DNA from: Oscillospiraceae bacterium
GTDB taxonomy: Bacteria; Bacillota; Clostridia; Oscillospirales; CAG-272
Reading direction: 5' to 3'
Assembly (NCBI GenBank): GCA_015064885.1
Contig: SVRJ01000005.1
Location: 1 to 64,000 of the forward strand
Length of the DNA: 64,000 bases
Below the pieces are notes generated by a model. That model saw only the letters and a list, made by a program, of their open reading frames with translations. It searched no databases and had not been told where the DNA came from. The first letter of the stretch is position 1. Each line of letters starts with the position of its first letter. A program made the position numbers and the translations under genes. Positions 10,129 through 19,470 of this stretch are shown here, piece by piece.

Positions 10129-11463
10129 ATGTCAGTAAAAGAAAAATTCGAGCAAGCTTATGAAAATGCAATCGAATCCTGCTCGGGCGAGATGCTCGAG
10201 GGAGTAGATTTTTTGCTCTCTGCTTGTGCCGCGCTTGAAAGCTCAAATGAAAAGCTTCGCAAAAGAGTGTCCGCGCTTGAAAGAGAAAACAATATATTAA
10301 GATCCTTCTATTCGGAGAATGCAATTACCTCTTCATCGGCTGACGAGCTGGATTGCTCTGTAGAGGATCTGAAGGACGCGGCGGCAGCCGTGGAAAAAAT
10401 AAAAGACATTATAGAGACCGCCTATTCGGTATTCGGAGAAATGTCGAGTGCCGCGGCAAAGACCGCAGAGCTGAGGAACGAATGCGACTCTATGCTCGCG
10501 CTTGCTCCCACAGTCGAGCATGAACGCGGCTTGTCGGATGATACGGTAGATGTTGACGCTATTTTTGACAGTGTTCACAGCGTTCCTCATGAGGCAAAGG
10601 ATACTTCTGCTGATGAGGAGGATGACGAAATATTCGACGTTGACGAAAATGAGGAGTCCGAAGGATCTGATGAAGATAACACCGATGCGGCTGATGATGT
10701 CGCAGACAGTGAAGAAATATCCGATGACACAGATAATTCCGATGAGGATGAAGATCGGATAGACTCAGATGAAAAGAAGGACGAAAACGGATTCGACGAT
10801 ATAACCGCTAAGCTCAAGAGTATGTTCGGTGAGACCGAGGATACCGAAGAGGAGGAAAGCGCGGAAGAAGAGAATGAGGATCACAGCGATATTTCGGCTA
10901 TGATACTCAAGATGCTTTCCGAGGATTTCAGCTCTCCCGAGCCAAAGAAGGATGAACCTACCGAAGATAATACGTACGGGCAGGATGACACCGACGAGTC
11001 CGAGGATACCGACGAGTCCGAGGATAACGATGAGACCGAAGATTCCGAGGAGGAAGATACCGACGCTGCAGCTTCCGATCCTAAAGACGAAGAGACCGAA
11101 GAGATATCTTCGGACACCGATACCGAGGAATCCGAGGCCGAGTACGGGGAAGAGGAGAAAGAGGAAGCAAAGGAAGCAAAGGAAGCAAAGGAAGAAGAGC
11201 CTGTTCCCGTACAAAAGCCGTCCTCCAGGATACCGGAGACTCCCGCGCCCCAAAAGCCTAATGCCGAGTTTATCGATCTTCCCGATTATGACGGCGAGGA
11301 GGTAGATCTCTTTGCAGATGCCGACGAGCAGGAGTCGCTCTACGAGGCTGACAGAAAGCAAGTCAAATACGCGCAGGCACCCGATGCTTACGAAAAGAAG
11401 GAAGATATAAAGAGCATCAAGGATTCGCTCGCAAGGATCAAAAACAAGCGAAAGGGAATATGA
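10129..11463 (+). CDS. Highly acidic low-complexity protein of unknown function in the DivIVA position
   Basis: N-terminal predicted coiled-coil (ALESSNEKLRKRVSALERENNILRSF), long Asp/Glu/Ser-rich region, basic C-terminus (KDSLARIKNKRKGI); ATG at 10129 with GGATGG upstream. Confidence 0.8.
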   Translation: MSVKEKFEQAYENAIESCSGEMLEGVDFLLSACAALESSNEKLRKRVSALERENNILRSFYSENAITSSSADELDCSVEDLKDAAAAVEKIKDIIETAYSVFGEMSSAAAKTAELRNECDSMLALAPTVEHERGLSDDTVDVDAIFDSVHSVPHEAKDTSADEEDDEIFDVDENEESEGSDEDNTDAADDVADSEEISDDTDNSDEDEDRIDSDEKKDENGFDDITAKLKSMFGETEDTEEEESAEEENEDHSDISAMILKMLSEDFSSPEPKKDEPTEDNTYGQDDTDESEDTDESEDNDETEDSEEEDTDAAASDPKDEETEEISSDTDTEESEAEYGEEEKEEAKEAKEAKEEEPVPVQKPSSRIPETPAPQKPNAEFIDLPDYDGEEVDLFADADEQESLYEADRKQVKYAQAPDAYEKKEDIKSIKDSLARIKNKRKGI

Positions 11464-11540
11464 CCCTTCGTAAAACCGATATCAATTATATAAACATAAA
11501 CAATAAAAGAGTTAATAACATTTAAGGAGATTCTTAAATT

Positions 11541-14330
11541 ATGCCAAAGGATTATACAAGTACGCTTAACCTTCCGCGTACAAGCTTTGAAATGCGCGCA
11601 AACCTTCCCAAGCGCGAGCCCCAGATGATAGAGTACTGGAATTCGATAGACCTCTATTCCAAACTCTCCGCAAACCCTGACGGAAAGCCCCTTTTCGTTC
11701 TCCATGACGGACCTCCGTTTTCTAACGGAAACATCCACATGGGTACCGCACTTAATAAGATACTCAAGGATTTTATCAATAAGTCCAAGGGAATGATGGG
11801 ATTTTCCTGCCCTTATATACCCGGCTGGGATAATCACGGTATGCCTATAGAGAGTGCTATCATCAAGAAAAATAAGATAGACAGAAAAAAGATGTCAATA
11901 CCCGAATTCCGCGATGCTTGCCACAAGTTCGCTGAGAATTTTGTTGATATTCAGAGAGAGCAGTTCATTCGCCTCGGTGTTTCGGGTGACTGGAAGAACC
12001 CCTACCTCGCTATGGATCCCAAGTTTGAGGCGAGAGAGGTAAAGGTATTCGGTGAAATGTTCCGCAAGGGATATATCTACAAGGGACTTAAGCCCGTTTA
12101 CTGGTGCCCGAAGGACGAGACCGCTCTTGCTGAGGCAGAGATCGAGTATGCTGACGATAAGTGTACTTCCATCTACGTTAAGTTTGCCGTAAAGGACGAT
12201 AAGGGACTTCTCAAGGGAGTTTGCGACCTTTCTAAGACCTACTTCGTTATCTGGACTACAACGACCTGGACTCTTCCCGGAAACGTAGCCATCGCGGTAA
12301 ACCCGAACGAGGATTATTCGGTTATCCTCGCTGAAGGCAATTACTATATCACCGCTGAGGCTCTCGCGTCAAAGACAATGCTCATGGCAGGTATCGAATC
12401 ATTTGAGAAGGTAGCCTCCTTCAAGGGTAGAGAGCTTGAATATATGACTGCTTACCATCCCTTCCTTGACAGAGAAAGTCTTGTTGTAAACGCTGATTAC
12501 GTTACTATGGACAGCGGTACAGGATGCGTTCATACGGCACCCGGATTCGGTGCTGACGACTACGTAACCGGACGTAAGTATAAGCTCCCCATAATCGTTC
12601 CCGTTGATGATAAGGGCTTCCAGACGGAAGAGGCAGGCAAATTCGCAGGTCTCCACTATGAAAAGTCCAACGAAGCAATTCTCGAGGATATGAAGGAAAG
12701 CGGAGCTCTCCTCGCATCCGAAGAATTTACACACTCCTATCCTCACTGCTGGAGATGTAAGAAGCCTATAATCTTCCGTGCTACTCCTCAGTGGTTCTGC
12801 TCTGTAGAATCCTTCAAGGAGGATGCTCTCAAGGCTTGTGAAAACGTTGAGTGGCTTCCCGCATGGGGCGGAGAGAGGATCGTTCAGATGATCAAGGAAA
12901 GATCCGACTGGTGTATCTCGCGTCAGCGTCACTGGGGTCTTCCCATTCCCGTGTTTGAATGTGCCGACTGTAAGAAGGTAGTCTGCACGGACGAAACGAT
13001 AAATAAGGTGTCCGAAAAGTTCGCAGAGCATGGCTCTAACGTTTGGTATACAATGACTCCCGAGCAGATACTCGAGGAGGCTTGCGTATGCCCGCACTGC
13101 GGATCGAAGCACCTCGTTGCAGAGACGGATACTCTCGACTGTTGGTTCGACTCCGGTTCAAGCCACTTTGCTACAATAGAGAACAAGGAAGGCCTCAAGT
13201 GGCCCGCAGATATGTACCTCGAGGGTGCAGACCAGTACAGAGGATGGTTCCAGTCATCCCTTCTTACAGCAGTAGGTGCAAAGGGTGAAGGAGCTCCTTA
13301 TAAGACAGTCCTTACACACGGTTGGGTAGTTGACGGAGAAGGAAAGGCTATGCATAAGTCTCTCGGTAACTCTATCGCTCCCGAAGAGGTAATAACCAAG
13401 TACGGTGCAGACCTCGTTCGTCTCTGGGTAGCTTCGAGTGATTACCGCGTTGACGTAAGAGTTTCGGATAACATCTTCAAGCAGCTTTCCGAAACATACC
13501 GTAAGATAAGAAATACCGCAAGAATCATACTTGCCAACCTTAACGAATTCGATCCCAACACGGATATGGTAGACGATAACGATCTTCTCGGTATAGATAA
13601 GTGGGCTCTCGGACGTCTGGCAGCTCTTGTTGACGTTTGCAGAGAAGGATATAAGACATACGAATTCCACGTAGTATATCATGCAATAAACAACTTCTGC
13701 ACGGTTGATATGTCAAAGCTTTATATCGACATAATCAAGGACCGCATATACGTTGAAAAGGCGGACAGCGCCGCAAGAAGAAGCGCACAGACCGCTATGT
13801 ATAAGATCATAAGCGCGCTCACAAGGATCGCGGCTCCTCTTATTGCGTTCACCGCAGAGGAGATCTGGCAGGCTATGCCTCATCTCGACTCGGATAACAA
13901 GGAAAGCGTATTCCTCAACGATATGCCTACCTCGGACGAATTCAAGTTTGACGGTGAGACAGAGGCGTGGGATAAGCTCTTTGATCTCCGCGACGGTGTA
14001 ATGAAGGCTCTTGAAATAGCTCGTGCAAACAAGCTTATCGGTAAGTCTCTTGAGGCTAAGGTAACTGTTTATACAGAGGATGCAGAGACTCTCGAAACAC
14101 TCGACGCGCTCAAGGATCAGCTCGCTACCGTATTCATCGTTTCGGATGCAGAAGTAGTGAACGGCACAAACCCCGGTGCATACTGTGAGGAGGGCGACAA
14201 GCTCGCAGTTCTCGTAAGCGCCGCAGAAGGCAGAAAGTGCGACAGATGCTGGACGGTCGCAAAGGAAGGCGACGAAACCGAAGACGGCGGATTCATCTGC
14301 GAAAGATGTAAGAAGATCCTCGGTCTTTGA
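11541..14330 (+). CDS. ileS: Isoleucyl-tRNA synthetase
   Basis: 929 aa; HDGPPFSNGNIHMGTALNKILKD, GWDNHGMPIE, KMHKSLGNS (KMSKS variant), C-terminal zinc ribbon CDRCW...CERC. Confidence 0.98.
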   Translation: MPKDYTSTLNLPRTSFEMRANLPKREPQMIEYWNSIDLYSKLSANPDGKPLFVLHDGPPFSNGNIHMGTALNKILKDFINKSKGMMGFSCPYIPGWDNHGMPIESAIIKKNKIDRKKMSIPEFRDACHKFAENFVDIQREQFIRLGVSGDWKNPYLAMDPKFEAREVKVFGEMFRKGYIYKGLKPVYWCPKDETALAEAEIEYADDKCTSIYVKFAVKDDKGLLKGVCDLSKTYFVIWTTTTWTLPGNVAIAVNPNEDYSVILAEGNYYITAEALASKTMLMAGIESFEKVASFKGRELEYMTAYHPFLDRESLVVNADYVTMDSGTGCVHTAPGFGADDYVTGRKYKLPIIVPVDDKGFQTEEAGKFAGLHYEKSNEAILEDMKESGALLASEEFTHSYPHCWRCKKPIIFRATPQWFCSVESFKEDALKACENVEWLPAWGGERIVQMIKERSDWCISRQRHWGLPIPVFECADCKKVVCTDETINKVSEKFAEHGSNVWYTMTPEQILEEACVCPHCGSKHLVAETDTLDCWFDSGSSHFATIENKEGLKWPADMYLEGADQYRGWFQSSLLTAVGAKGEGAPYKTVLTHGWVVDGEGKAMHKSLGNSIAPEEVITKYGADLVRLWVASSDYRVDVRVSDNIFKQLSETYRKIRNTARIILANLNEFDPNTDMVDDNDLLGIDKWALGRLAALVDVCREGYKTYEFHVVYHAINNFCTVDMSKLYIDIIKDRIYVEKADSAARRSAQTAMYKIISALTRIAAPLIAFTAEEIWQAMPHLDSDNKESVFLNDMPTSDEFKFDGETEAWDKLFDLRDGVMKALEIARANKLIGKSLEAKVTVYTEDAETLETLDALKDQLATVFIVSDAEVVNGTNPGAYCEEGDKLAVLVSAAEGRKCDRCWTVAKEGDETEDGGFICERCKKILGL

Positions 14331-14340
14331 TCTTAAAATA

Positions 14341-14378
14341 CTACACCGCCGGGCTGATTTCGGCTTGGCGGTGCAGTT
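14341..14378 (+). terminator. Stem-loop between ileS and lspA
   Basis: actacaccgcc / ggcggtgcagt 11-bp arms with one G-U, followed by ttgtatta. Confidence 0.4.
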
Positions 14379-14461
14379 TGTATTATGGGCTTTGGGCTTT
14401 TCTCAACGCCTGTATAAATTTGTTTACGGCAAATATGCTTTGCCCGAAAAGGAATTTTAAA

Positions 14462-14986
14462 ATGGTATATTGGTTTTTATTTATGATAGCGATGGTCTTT
14501 TCAGACCAGCTCACAAAATGGCTCGCTGTTATAAAGCTTAAGGGAGAAGGCTCTTTTCCTCTCTGGGAGGGTGTTTTCCATTTTACTTACGTTGAAAATA
14601 CAGGCTCGGCATTCGGTATGCTTAAGGACCACAGATGGGTGTTTATGTCTATGTCGGTAATACTGATAGTCGGTCTTCTTGCGTTTTTTATTTGGTTTTA
14701 TAAATCTCTGTCCCCGCTCATGCGCTGCGCATGCTCGATGATAATAGCGGGCGGTATCGGAAATATGATAGACAGAGTTCTTGTCGGATACGTTGTCGAT
14801 TTCTTTGATTTCACACTGATAGATTTTGCCGTGTTTAACGTAGCGGACTCCTTCGTATGTATCGGCGCCGGTCTGTTTGTGCTGTGGTTTATAATTGATT
14901 CGGTAAAAGAGTACAGACAAAAGAAAAATGCCATTCAAAGCAGTGATAATTCGGCTACGGACAAAGAGGAGAATACAGAGCAGTGA
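14462..14986 (+). CDS. lspA: Lipoprotein signal peptidase (signal peptidase II)
   Basis: DQLTKWLAV, YVENTGSAFGML, GGIGNMIDR, GYVVDFFDF, FNVADSFVCIG; the N-terminal extension back to 14327 is probably not translated. Confidence 0.93.
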   Translation: MVYWFLFMIAMVFSDQLTKWLAVIKLKGEGSFPLWEGVFHFTYVENTGSAFGMLKDHRWVFMSMSVILIVGLLAFFIWFYKSLSPLMRCACSMIIAGGIGNMIDRVLVGYVVDFFDFTLIDFAVFNVADSFVCIGAGLFVLWFIIDSVKEYRQKKNAIQSSDNSATDKEENTEQ

Positions 14987-15945
14987 GCGAGGTATACCTT
15001 GTAAAAGAAGGCGACGCGGGCAAGCGCATTGACGTGTTCCTTTCGGAGGCAGCGGGGATCACGAGAAGCGCAGCAGTAAAGGCCATTTCTGACGGTTCGG
15101 TAACCGTTGACCGAAGAACGGTCGCAAAGAATCATAAGCTTGTCAGCGGATCCTCCGTGCTTTTTGAAAAAAAGCAGGCAGAGGAATGCGAGGCGGTTCC
15201 CGAGGACATACCTCTCGACGTGATATACGAGGATGAAAGTATAATCGTCGTAAACAAGCCTAAGGGTATGGTGGTTCACCCCGCGGCGGGAAACTACACC
15301 GGAACGCTTGTTAACGCCCTCCTCTACAGATGTAAGGACAGCCTGTCGGGAATAGGCGGCGTTATGCGCCCCGGAATAGTGCACAGAATAGATAAGGACA
15401 CGAGCGGACTCCTTGTGGTCGCAAAGTGCGATAGCGCGCATCTTTTTCTTTCATCGCTTTTAAAGGATCATAATATAAAAAGGATATATTATGCCGTAGC
15501 GGTGGGAAGATTCCGTGAGGAGAGCGGTACGGTAAACAAGCCGATAGGCAGGCACAAGACGGATAGAAAGAAAATGGCTGTCTACCCCTCGGCGGACGGT
15601 GACGGCATACGTGAGGCGATAACTCACTACAGAGTCATTGCGGAGCACAACGGATATTCGCTTGTAAAATTCAGACTCGAAACGGGAAGAACACACCAGA
15701 TACGCGTCCATATGGCGAGCATTGGTCATCCTCTGCTCGGAGACACAGTGTACGGCGGAGGAAGAAGTAAGTTCGAGACTCTGAACGCGGCACTCCTTTC
15801 AGGTCAATGCCTGCATGCAAAGAAGCTTGAATTTATTCACCCCGATACAAAGGAGCAGATGCGCTTTGAATGTGAGCTGCCCGAATACTTCACTTCAATA
15901 TTAAAAAAACTCGGACTTGAGGAATATAACGATGAAGAAGTTTAA
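14983..15945 (+). CDS. RluA/RluD-family 23S rRNA pseudouridine synthase
   Basis: S4-like N-terminus, VVNKPKGMVVHPAAGN, VHRIDKDTSGLLVVAK, ETGRTHQIRVHM. Confidence 0.95.
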   Translation: MSEVYLVKEGDAGKRIDVFLSEAAGITRSAAVKAISDGSVTVDRRTVAKNHKLVSGSSVLFEKKQAEECEAVPEDIPLDVIYEDESIIVVNKPKGMVVHPAAGNYTGTLVNALLYRCKDSLSGIGGVMRPGIVHRIDKDTSGLLVVAKCDSAHLFLSSLLKDHNIKRIYYAVAVGRFREESGTVNKPIGRHKTDRKKMAVYPSADGDGIREAITHYRVIAEHNGYSLVKFRLETGRTHQIRVHMASIGHPLLGDTVYGGGRSKFETLNAALLSGQCLHAKKLEFIHPDTKEQMRFECELPEYFTSILKKLGLEEYNDEEV

Positions 15946-16759
15946 AGGATATTTGATCGTTTCGGATCTTGACGGTACCTTTCTCGGAAAGAGAAGCAGA
16001 ATAGTTGAGGAAAACACACGCGCAATCGAATATTTTAAAGAAAACGGCGGACTTTTTACCTTTGCTACGGGACGCGCGTTCTATAATGCAAGAGTACCTA
16101 TCCCGAATATGGAGGACTTCGTAAACACTGTAGTCATAACGTCAAACGGTACCGCGTTTTATGATGCGAATACAGGCGAGCTTTCAAGACTTTCCTTTAT
16201 GGACAGAGACAGAGCGATAGAGGCTGTACGCTATACGCAAAAAAATTATCCCGACCTTCACCTGCGAATGACGGGAACAGACGGATTTTATATATATAAG
16301 GAAAGCATATACGAAAAGAACCTTTTCTCAAAGATACCTCCAAAATACGTTCATAAAATGCCGTATGAGGAGTGGCCAAATGACGTGTGGCTCAAGCTCG
16401 TTTATCTCGGAGAGCCCGAAAGAATACAGGAATTCAAAGAGGATATTACATACAGATTCCCCGAGTTTGAATTTGCGCTTTCATCACCGAGCCTCTATGA
16501 GTTCCAGTGCAAGGGCGTGAACAAGGGAACGGCAATAAAACAACTAAAGGCTGACCTTGAGGCGGAGTACGGATATCCTATAACGGTATATGCGGCAGGC
16601 GATTACGGAAACGATACCGATATGCTCAAATGCGCGGACGTTGCCGTGTGCCCGGAAAATGCACTTCCCGAAATAAAGGAGATATGCGACTATACCTTCT
16701 GCAATCATGACGAAGGACTTATCGCTGATATAGTCAGGCATATAGAAGAAAACTTATAA
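15932..16759 (+). CDS. Cof-type HAD-superfamily hydrolase
   Basis: VSDLDGTFLGK motif I, FATGR, AAGDYGNDTDMLKCADV. Confidence 0.9.
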   Translation: MKKFKGYLIVSDLDGTFLGKRSRIVEENTRAIEYFKENGGLFTFATGRAFYNARVPIPNMEDFVNTVVITSNGTAFYDANTGELSRLSFMDRDRAIEAVRYTQKNYPDLHLRMTGTDGFYIYKESIYEKNLFSKIPPKYVHKMPYEEWPNDVWLKLVYLGEPERIQEFKEDITYRFPEFEFALSSPSLYEFQCKGVNKGTAIKQLKADLEAEYGYPITVYAAGDYGNDTDMLKCADVAVCPENALPEIKEICDYTFCNHDEGLIADIVRHIEENL

Positions 16760-16803
16760 AAAACGGACCTGAGGGTCTGCAAAATTAGCGGCAAAATGAA
16801 ATT

Positions 16804-16830
16804 AGCCACCACGGTTTTCGTGGTGGCTTT
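16804..16830 (+). terminator. Rho-independent terminator after the HAD hydrolase
   Basis: agccaccacg-gtttt-cgtggtggct followed by T-run. Confidence 0.8.
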
Positions 16831-16854
16831 TTGATATGCGGAAAACAAAGAAAA

Positions 16855-16873
16855 GCCCCGCACGAGGCGGGGC
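16855..16873 (-). terminator. Terminator for the XRE regulator
   Basis: gccccgc-acgag-gcggggc with T-rich minus-strand 3' side (aaagaaaa on plus). Confidence 0.7.
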
Positions 16874-16878
16874 GAGGA

Positions 16879-17946
16879 TTAAAGCAATTCACTCAATTTG
16901 TTTTCAATATCCATGAACCACTCTTTATCTCGATATTCATCAAAACATTCCCAAGCCAACTCCTCTTTCAAGAGGCGAACAACTTGTTTGTTATCCGACG
17001 GCGCATCATATACGTGCCACCCCATAACGAGAGGATATTTCAAAGCGTGATCTTTCACCGAAACGGATTTTTCGGCACATTCAAGTGCGCGTGTCAGATG
17101 ATGTTTTATCACTTCTTCATTTTTCTTCAAAGCAATCTCATCCTCAGCTATGCTTCTGTGCTCCATACACATACGTTGAAGGTCCTCAAATCCCATATCA
17201 TCATTCGGGAAAACGAGTTCATGCATTTGTGTTACAACTTTGCTTACCGCTTGAACATACTCAGTACCACCCGGAATGTTTTCACAGCCTGCAATTTTGG
17301 CACTCATATAAAACAGATTATTGAGATACCAATAGTTTGCAAATCGAAATTGCGAAAGCATTTCTTCACCGTCGTCGGTTATTTGAACAAACAAAAATTC
17401 CATCGAATGATTTAATTGATGTGATTTCAATGCCCATTTTTCTGCCATCTCCTTATTGCCACAAGCAGCGTAGGTACGAGCGATTTGCCATATAGCTTGC
17501 CCTTTATAATATGAGCCGCCGTTGCTATTATAAATTTCCGTGCCAAGCTCTACGATTTCCTTTTGATACTTTATTTTATCAACATCAAAATAAATTGACA
17601 TAAGCATTTCCTTGACTTCTATGTTATTAGGGAGCTTGTGATATGCCTCCTGCCAAATTGGTAAAGCTTTTGAAATGTCCTCATTGCGATAGATTTCGGC
17701 GGCTCTTGCCTCATATTCTTCATAAAGCTTTTTCTCATCAATTTGCTCCGCGTCAAGAAGCTCATCAACGGTAATTCCGAAAAAGCGTGCAAGTTCGGGC
17801 AAAAGTTCAATGTCGGGATATGTGCTTGAATTTTCCCATTTGCTCACTGCTTGAAACGAAACGTTTAGATATTGCGCCAATTTTTCTTGAGATATATTTT
17901 TCTCTTTGCGAAGACTTTTCAGTTTTTCACCTAAATTGATACCCAT
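16879..17946 (-). CDS. XRE-family HTH regulator with a C-terminal TPR-like region
   Basis: LKSLRKEKNISQEKLAQYLNVSFQAVSKWENSSTYPDIELLPELARFFGITVDELL; helical repeat C-terminus. Confidence 0.9.
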   Translation of the reverse strand: MGINLGEKLKSLRKEKNISQEKLAQYLNVSFQAVSKWENSSTYPDIELLPELARFFGITVDELLDAEQIDEKKLYEEYEARAAEIYRNEDISKALPIWQEAYHKLPNNIEVKEMLMSIYFDVDKIKYQKEIVELGTEIYNSNGGSYYKGQAIWQIARTYAACGNKEMAEKWALKSHQLNHSMEFLFVQITDDGEEMLSQFRFANYWYLNNLFYMSAKIAGCENIPGGTEYVQAVSKVVTQMHELVFPNDDMGFEDLQRMCMEHRSIAEDEIALKKNEEVIKHHLTRALECAEKSVSVKDHALKYPLVMGWHVYDAPSDNKQVVRLLKEELAWECFDEYRDKEWFMDIENKLSELL

Positions 17947-18177
17947 GTAAATATTCTCCTTTCAAGATTTATTGTAGCTACGCTTATATTATACATAATT
18001 TTGCTTTGAAAAACAATAACTTAATATTTGAATTTTGGTTGATGAGTTCAACTGATAGTAGAAAATCCTAATTCTCCGCTTTCCCGACACTTACGTCCGT
18101 GGCAAGCATAGCGCGTGGCAGTCCGCGCACAGTCGGGCAGAAGCCAGAACCCACTATCCGCAGAGGAACGGCACGTA

Positions 18178-18306
18178 TAAGGCTCCCTTGTGCAAAGGGA
18201 GCTGTCACCGAAGGTGACTGAGGGATTGTTTTGCTTTCTTCTGTGATTTTACAATCCCTCAGTCTCGCTTACGCGAGCCACCTCCCTTTACACAAGGGAG
18301 GCTTTA
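18178..18306. mobile_element. MITE/REP-like palindromic element
   Basis: Imperfect terminal inverted repeats (taaggctcccttgtgcaaagggag... / ...ctccctttacacaagggaggcttta), internal hairpins gtcaccGAAggtgac and ctcgc...gcgag, central agggattgt / acaatccct. Confidence 0.8.
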
Positions 18307-18327
18307 GTAAGTTCACACCGACAAAAA

Positions 18328-18359
18328 AACACCACCAAAGAAATTTCCTCGGTGGTGTT
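18328..18359 (-). terminator. Terminator for the M14 peptidase gene
   Basis: aacaccacc ... ggtggtgtt with minus-strand T-run. Confidence 0.7.
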
Positions 18360-18406
18360 CGTGTTTTCTCCGCTAAAGTTGCAGAGGCGAGGGTCCGTTT
18401 TTTTGT

Positions 18407-19456
18407 TTAATTTTCGTTTGCAAATTTAATAATAGCTCTTCCAAAGCTCTTGCCCAGCTCGACGAGTCGCTCTGCGGACACCTTGTTTTCCTCGGTTCCG
18501 AAGTAAGCGCTTTCAAGCGTGAAGGCAACGGTACATTCCGGACGGCTGCCCATGGTAAAGCCGAAGGAAGGGGAAGGCTGATTCCAGCCGGTACATGCGG
18601 GATGGTAGTTTTCTCTTGTGAAGGACATTGAACCGTCAGTTATCTCAGACTCGAGCAAAAATGCAAATCTGTCGAATACCTCTTTTTCCTTTGCACTGTT
18701 GTATACCATAAATACCGTATCGTTCTCACCGCCCTTGTGCCATGGAGAGTGAAAGTCAAACCCGAAATTACAGCCGTATTGATCGGCATAGGTGCGAATT
18801 GCGGTAACCTCGGGATATATCGACGGCTCGTTAGACGTGTAGTCGCGGTTGTGGTCGTGAGGAGATCGCGATTTCCCCTGGTCTCCGTCAACCACTCCGT
18901 CAAAGTCAACGAATGGAACGCAGAGCAGGCGAAACGAGGAGGCGAGATCATTAGCTATTTCGCTGAGTACTCCCTCAAGAACGTAACTGCCCGTTGACTC
19001 GCAGGCGTGATGGCGCGCGGTAAGAATAATGCTTTTTTCTCCCTCTCCGAATTTTAAGCAGGGAACGCTCCGCCCCTTTTTACTACTGCACAGTTCGGAA
19101 AGCGGGATGCCGTTTTTCTCGGCAAAAGAAATAAAACGCGAGGGGTGATAGAGCATATGGTGCGCAAAATAGACCTTGCTCTCGTTTTCGCCGAATTTGT
19201 AGGTGAAGCTGTTTTTATTTGCGGAATTAAGCCAGTGCCAGCTTTTAAGATCATAGCTTACTGCAGGTCCCCAATATCCGAGACGATTATTCTGCATTTC
19301 AAAGGTGATCTCTCTGCCTTCGGCTCCTTCTGCGCAGAAAGCCCAATAAAACCAATCCTGCGTAGTGTCTCGCAGCTCATTCTCGAGAATTACAGTATCT
19401 CCGGCTATCTCTTTTACGCAGATATTTCCGCCGATGAAATTCTGATGTATCTTCAT
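18407..19456 (-). CDS. M14-family zinc carboxypeptidase-like protein
   Basis: From MKIHQNFIGGN...; VKVYFAHHMLYHPSRF, ILTARHHACESTGSYVLEG (HxxE), VPFVDFDGVVDGDQGKSRSPHDHNRDY; the extension to 19726 overlaps the upstream gene. Confidence 0.8.
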   Translation of the reverse strand: MKIHQNFIGGNICVKEIAGDTVILENELRDTTQDWFYWAFCAEGAEGREITFEMQNNRLGYWGPAVSYDLKSWHWLNSANKNSFTYKFGENESKVYFAHHMLYHPSRFISFAEKNGIPLSELCSSKKGRSVPCLKFGEGEKSIILTARHHACESTGSYVLEGVLSEIANDLASSFRLLCVPFVDFDGVVDGDQGKSRSPHDHNRDYTSNEPSIYPEVTAIRTYADQYGCNFGFDFHSPWHKGGENDTVFMVYNSAKEKEVFDRFAFLLESEITDGSMSFTRENYHPACTGWNQPSPSFGFTMGSRPECTVAFTLESAYFGTEENKVSAERLVELGKSFGRAIIKFANEN

Positions 19457-19470
19457 ATATGCTCCTTTTA

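Noticed and set aside
11461-11540. T-box riboswitch upstream of ileS
   Set aside because: Only 77 nt of AT-rich leader, with no T-box consensus, specifier stem or antiterminator.
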